Positions 61,109-64,000 of a stretch of 64,000 bases of DNA are shown here, piece after piece. The first letter of the stretch is position 1. Each line of letters opens with the position of its first letter. The position numbers were made by a program, and so were the translations under genes. Source of the DNA: Sphingomonas oryzagri (GTDB taxonomy: Bacteria; Pseudomonadota; Alphaproteobacteria; Sphingomonadales; Sphingomonadaceae); assembly GCF_029906645.1 (NCBI RefSeq), contig NZ_JARYGZ010000004.1:1-64000 (forward strand), written 5' to 3'. The notes under the pieces were generated by a model, which was not told the origin of the DNA, did no database searches, and was given only the letters and a program-made list of their open reading frames with translations.

Positions 61109-61758
61109 ACCGCCTCGCCATCTTCGATTGCGACGGGACGCTGATCGACAGCCAGGCGAACATCTGCGTCGCCATGGAGGAGTGTTTCGCCGAGGCTGGT
61201 CTCGTCGCACCGGGCCGCGCCGCGATCCGGCGAATTGTCGGGCTGAGCCTGCCGCAGGTGATGCAGGTACTCGCGCCCGGCCAAGACCATGATGCGCTCG
61301 CTGATGCCTACAAGCGCACCTTCCACCGGATGCGCGCCGAGGGGCGGGTCGAGGAGCAGCTCTACGAGGGCATCCCGCAGGTGCTGGCGAGGCTGGAGGC
61401 GGAGGGCTGGCTGCTCGGCGTCGCCACCGGCAAATCCGATCGCGGCCTCCGGCTGGTGCTGGAGCATCACGGCCTCGCGCACCATTTCGTCTCGTTGCAG
61501 ACGGCCGACCGCCACCCCTCCAAGCCGCATCCCTCGATGATCGAGCAATGCATGGCCGATGCCGGCGCCGAACCCTTCACCACCGTGATGATCGGCGACA
61601 CCAGCTACGACATCCAGATGGCGCACAATGCCGGTGTCCGCGCGATCGGTGTGGCGTGGGGCTATCATGAGGCCGACGAACTGCTGCGCGAGGGCGCCGA
61701 TGCGGTGGCGATGCACCCGTCCGATCTGCCCGCGCTCTGCACATTGGAGACCGCATGA
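61105..61758 (+). CDS. HAD-superfamily phosphatase (phosphoglycolate phosphatase-like)
   Basis: A 217-residue HAD-IA hydrolase. Motif I is FDCDGTLIDS (nucleophile Asp and acid Asp), motif II Thr in VATGKSD, motif III Lys in KPHPSM, motif IV GDTSYDIQMAHNAG. The cap is helical. It probably dephosphorylates a small phosphorylated metabolite. The start is TTG at 61105, overlapping the upstream stop (TTGA), consistent with translational coupling. Confidence 0.9.
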   Translation: MNRLAIFDCDGTLIDSQANICVAMEECFAEAGLVAPGRAAIRRIVGLSLPQVMQVLAPGQDHDALADAYKRTFHRMRAEGRVEEQLYEGIPQVLARLEAEGWLLGVATGKSDRGLRLVLEHHGLAHHFVSLQTADRHPSKPHPSMIEQCMADAGAEPFTTVMIGDTSYDIQMAHNAGVRAIGVAWGYHEADELLREGADAVAMHPSDLPALCTLETA

Positions 61759-61976
61759 CCGATCCCGATCCCGACAAGCAGGCGCGCGACCGCCTCGGCA
61801 TCCTGCTCGGCCTGCGCGTGGCCGGCGCGATCCTCTGCGGCTTCGGGCTGTGGCTGGCGCTCGGCGGCAGCATTGCCGGCCATTACGGCTTCGGCGGCGT
61901 GCTGATCGTGATGGGGCTGATCGACCTGATCGTCGTGCCCAAGATCCTCGCTCGCAAGTGGCGGACGCCGCGATGA
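61755..61976 (+). CDS. Small two-helix membrane protein (73 aa)
   Basis: A 73-residue protein with an acidic, charged N-terminus (MTDPDPDKQARDRLG) and two hydrophobic helices (about 17-38 and 45-63), ending in basic residues. No family was recognised. Both ends overlap neighbours by 4 bp (ATGA), so it is certainly in the operon. Position next to the ATP12 gene hints at a role in ATP synthase or membrane assembly, which is inference. Confidence 0.75.
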   Translation: MTDPDPDKQARDRLGILLGLRVAGAILCGFGLWLALGGSIAGHYGFGGVLIVMGLIDLIVVPKILARKWRTPR

Positions 61977-62659
61977 TCGCAGCAAAACGCTTCTGGAAGG
62001 ACGTGACGGTCGAGGATCGCGGTATCCGCCTCGACGGGCGCATGCTCAAGACCCCGGCGCGTGCCGATCTGATCGCGCCGACCGACAGTCTCGCCGCCGC
62101 GATCGCCGAGGAGTGGCGCGTGGTGGACGGCACGATCGATCCGCGCACGATGCCGCTCACCGGCCTCGCCAACGCGGCGATCGACCGCATCGCGCCCGAT
62201 ACCGCGACCTTCGCCACCGGCCTCGCGCGCTATGCGCAGGGCGATCTGCTCTGCTACCGCGCCGATCACCCGACCGAGCTGACCGGCCTGCAGGGCGAGG
62301 CGTGGGATCCGCCGCTCGACTGGGCGCGGGGGCGCTACGACGTGGACTTCGTGGTGACCGCGGGGATCACCCATGTCGACCAGCCCGCCGAGACGGTGGC
62401 GCGCCTGTCGGCCGCCGTGGCCTCGCGCGACGCCTTCCATCTCGCCGGTCTCTCGCCGCTGGTCACATTGTCCGGCTCGCTCGTCCTCGCGCTGGCGCTG
62501 GCCGAGGGCGCGATGACCGAGGAAGATGCGTGGCAAGCTGCCGAGCTCGACGATCTGTGGCAGGCCGAGCAATGGGGCGAGGACACGCTCGCCACCACCG
62601 CCCGCGAGGACAAAAGGCGCGACTTCCGCGCCGCCGCCCGGTTCCTGGCGCTGCTGTAA
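61973..62659 (+). CDS. ATP12-family F1-ATPase assembly chaperone
   Basis: A 228-residue soluble protein of the ATP12 family, found in alphaproteobacteria and mitochondria. Family segments: KRFWKDVTVEDRGIRLDGR, LKTPARADL, EEWRVVDGTIDPRTMPLTGL, LLCYRADHPTEL and DDLWQAEQWGED near the end. In mitochondria Atp12 binds the alpha subunit of F1 during assembly; the bacterial role is assumed to be the same. Last gene of the operon beginning at crcB, ended by the hairpin at 62660. Confidence 0.9.
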   Translation: MIAAKRFWKDVTVEDRGIRLDGRMLKTPARADLIAPTDSLAAAIAEEWRVVDGTIDPRTMPLTGLANAAIDRIAPDTATFATGLARYAQGDLLCYRADHPTELTGLQGEAWDPPLDWARGRYDVDFVVTAGITHVDQPAETVARLSAAVASRDAFHLAGLSPLVTLSGSLVLALALAEGAMTEEDAWQAAELDDLWQAEQWGEDTLATTAREDKRRDFRAAARFLALL

Positions 62660-62686
62660 ATCCTCCCCATCGCAGATGGGGAGGAT
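62660..62686 (+). terminator. Palindromic terminator hairpin
   Basis: A perfect 12-bp stem ATCCTCCCCATC-gca-GATGGGGAGGAT immediately after the ATP12 stop and before a convergent gene, so it can serve both strands. Its arms match the ends of the repeat at 12062-12199. Confidence 0.75.
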
Positions 62687-62691
62687 GAGGG

Positions 62692-63276
62692 TCAGTGCAG
62701 CGTCGCGCCCGTCGCCTTCGGCGCGGCGTGGGGCACGAACCATTTCGCCAGCACGAAGCCGCCGGCGGCGAAGCCGACGATCAGCGAGAGGGCAAGGTAG
62801 ACCCAATAGCCCCACGGCATGTAGAAATTGTAGGTCGGCTGGCCGAGGATCGCGTAGAGCGTGACGCCGAGGCTGGCGAACAGCACGATCTTCATCCGGC
62901 TGGCGAAATCGTCCACCCGTGCCGCCACGGTGTGCAGCGCAAGCCCGATCAGCAGCATCGAGATCACCGACAGCACCAGCCCCCCGATCAGCGCGCCCGG
63001 CACCATCAGCGGGAAGCCGTGGGTGTTGAAGAAGACCAGCGCCACCGGCCCGCGCCCGTGCAGGATCAGCCCCTGCGCGGTTTCCGGCCAGGGCACGAAA
63101 TAGGTGCCGGTGCCGGTCGCCGTCATGTTCTGGGCGAGCGCGGTCTGCACCGCGGCCACCTGCGCATCCGGCATCTTGGTGAAGACGAGGCTGGACAGCG
63201 GCGTCCCCCAGAACAGGAAGCCCACGAAGAACTGGACGAGCCCGCCCACCACGCTGCCGATCACGATCCGGACCAT
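62692..63276 (-). CDS. Four-helix hypothetical membrane protein
   Basis: A 194-residue membrane protein with hydrophobic segments at about 4-25, 88-118, 132-152 and 160-180. Between the first two is a soluble loop (about 30-85) with QNMTATGTGTYFVPWPE and QGLILHGRGPVALVFFNTHG. No catalytic motif or family was recognised. GGGAGGGCG precedes the ATG at 63276; longer starts are less likely. Confidence 0.7.
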   Translation of the reverse strand: MVRIVIGSVVGGLVQFFVGFLFWGTPLSSLVFTKMPDAQVAAVQTALAQNMTATGTGTYFVPWPETAQGLILHGRGPVALVFFNTHGFPLMVPGALIGGLVLSVISMLLIGLALHTVAARVDDFASRMKIVLFASLGVTLYAILGQPTYNFYMPWGYWVYLALSLIVGFAAGGFVLAKWFVPHAAPKATGATLH

Positions 63277-63360
63277 GACGCCCTCCCTTGTTAGTCCCGT
63301 GCGTGCCGTCACAACGCCGGGCGCGCACAAAGTGCCGCAAGGAAGGGCGCTTGGCGAGGA

Positions 63361-64000
63361 TTACTGGCGTTTCGCGGTGAATTCCGTCCTGGTGCCGCGC
63401 AGCGTGTCCTCGCTGGTGATGGCCATCACGCCGTCGCTCACGATCTTCATCGTGTAGACGCCGACCGTCTTGCCGCCGCGCACGTCGGTCTCGACGATGG
63501 TGTGCGCGTCGGGCTTGGCCACCTTGGCGTAAGTGCCGCCATGGTCGCCCTTGATCGGCACCGCCGGCCCGCCATAGGCGGCCGTGTAGCTGATCGCGGC
63601 GGGCGTCGTCATGGTGAAGCTCTTGCCGTCGTCCTTCAGCATCATGGTGATGCCGGCGTCGGACACCGACTCGACCTTGTCGTTCTTCCAGGTGCCGGAG
63701 CTGGCGTGCGATCCCTTGGGGCCGGGCGCGACGAGCGTCTGGCTACCCTTCACCTCCACCACCTTGCCGTTGGGGGCGCTCATGTCCTTGAACACGAAGT
63801 GCACGGTCTTGCCGTCGGGGGTGACGGTGGCGGTGACCGTGTTCATCACCTTGCCCTTCTTCCTGTGCGTCTCGATCGTGGTGTGCGCGTCCACGACCTT
63901 GACCGAGGCCGCGTCGAAATAGGGCTGGCCCTTGATCGGGTGGAAGGCGCCATCGGCCTTCACGCTGTAGGCCGGCACGCAGGTCTTGCAGGTGTAGACG
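63361..64000 (-). CDS. Hypothetical protein with CxxC motif, N-terminus beyond window end
   Basis: The frame is still open at the window edge, so at least 213 residues are seen and the start lies beyond 64000. Near the edge it reads VYTCKTCVPAYSVKADGAFH, giving a CxxC pair. The rest is beta-rich, with repeated Thr/Lys-containing strands (TTIETHRKKGKVMNTVTATV, THTIVETDVRGGKTVGVYTM), which looks like two copies of a lipocalin-like or jelly-roll half. No enzyme family was recognised. Such proteins are often periplasmic; the signal peptide cannot be checked here. Confidence 0.65.
   Translation of the reverse strand, partial: VYTCKTCVPAYSVKADGAFHPIKGQPYFDAASVKVVDAHTTIETHRKKGKVMNTVTATVTPDGKTVHFVFKDMSAPNGKVVEVKGSQTLVAPGPKGSHASSGTWKNDKVESVSDAGITMMLKDDGKSFTMTTPAAISYTAAYGGPAVPIKGDHGGTYAKVAKPDAHTIVETDVRGGKTVGVYTMKIVSDGVMAITSEDTLRGTRTEFTAKRQ

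Noticed and set aside
1-64000. CRISPR array, rRNA operon, complete insertion sequence or intact prophage
   Set aside because: No regularly spaced identical repeats, rRNA segments, transposase genes or phage structural gene sets were recognised. The repeats present are palindromic intergenic elements.

Overview
The window is high-GC alphaproteobacterial chromosome, most likely from Sphingomonas or a close relative. The signs are a Caulobacter/Xanthomonas-type TonB-dependent receptor with many exported glycosidases, an ATP12-family assembly chaperone, a coq7/dsbB/S41-peptidase run, and several families of short palindromic repeats of the sort common in sphingomonads. Most genes use C/G in third positions. 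One short AT-rich gene near 52.1-52.6 kb stands out. Family assignments come from reading the proteins and recalling family motifs; no database search was run.

Layout. 1-2.1 kb holds the distal part of smc. 2.5-5.9 kb is a DNA-repair set: a DUF4130-UdgX fusion and its partner radical SAM protein, with a DUF4328 membrane protein between them. 5.9-9.5 kb carries two paralogous small secreted proteins, coq7, dsbB and an S41 peptidase. 9.6-14.6 kb has an FAD monooxygenase, a tandem pair of amidohydrolases and a B3 metallo-beta-lactamase with Glu at the first metal position. 14.7-39.9 kb is a large glycan-utilisation locus. Its genes are a FucP/GluP-type sugar transporter, GH5, CutC, an N-glycosyl-asparaginase, four GH92 alpha-mannosidases, a GH125 alpha-1,6-mannosidase, GH43, a TonB-dependent receptor, GH2, a ROK regulator and a ROK sugar kinase. 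40-46.9 kb has a PAS-GGDEF-EAL-PilZ protein fused to a truncated tyrosine-recombinase domain, then a DUF4173 membrane protein co-transcribed with a two-component system. 47-51.8 kb has an ArsR-type repressor divergent from a desaturase, tRNA-Pro(CGG), an adrenodoxin-reductase-like flavoprotein and lepA. 51.8-54.6 kb is rich in repeats and accessory genes (GIY-YIG protein, AT-rich orphan, HTH protein, lipoprotein). 54.7-64 kb has an orphan flagellin, SnoaL and VOC genes, an EAL protein with a degenerate GGDEF, and a tight operon crcB-rlu-HAD-small membrane protein-ATP12.

How the glycan locus would work (inference). The TonB receptor imports a mannose-rich glycan or glycopeptide. GH92 enzymes remove alpha-1,2 and other alpha-linked mannoses, GH125 removes alpha-1,6-mannose, GH5 or GH2 may attack the beta-mannoside core, and the asparaginase-type amidase splits GlcNAc from Asn. 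The MFS protein then brings sugars into the cytoplasm, where the ROK kinase phosphorylates them. GH92 and GH125 enzymes act on N-glycans in Xanthomonas campestris, in pneumococcus and in Bacteroides, so an N-glycan or mannan target is the most economical reading. No endoglycosidase, hexosaminidase or fucosidase gene was recognised here.

The least ordinary items are the c-di-GMP/recombinase fusion, a 138-bp repeat inserted in frame inside a signal peptide, the likely sliding-clamp tail on the radical SAM repair protein, the Glu-type B3 metallo-beta-lactamase, and a shared AT-rich element in front of the receptor and the first GH92 gene.
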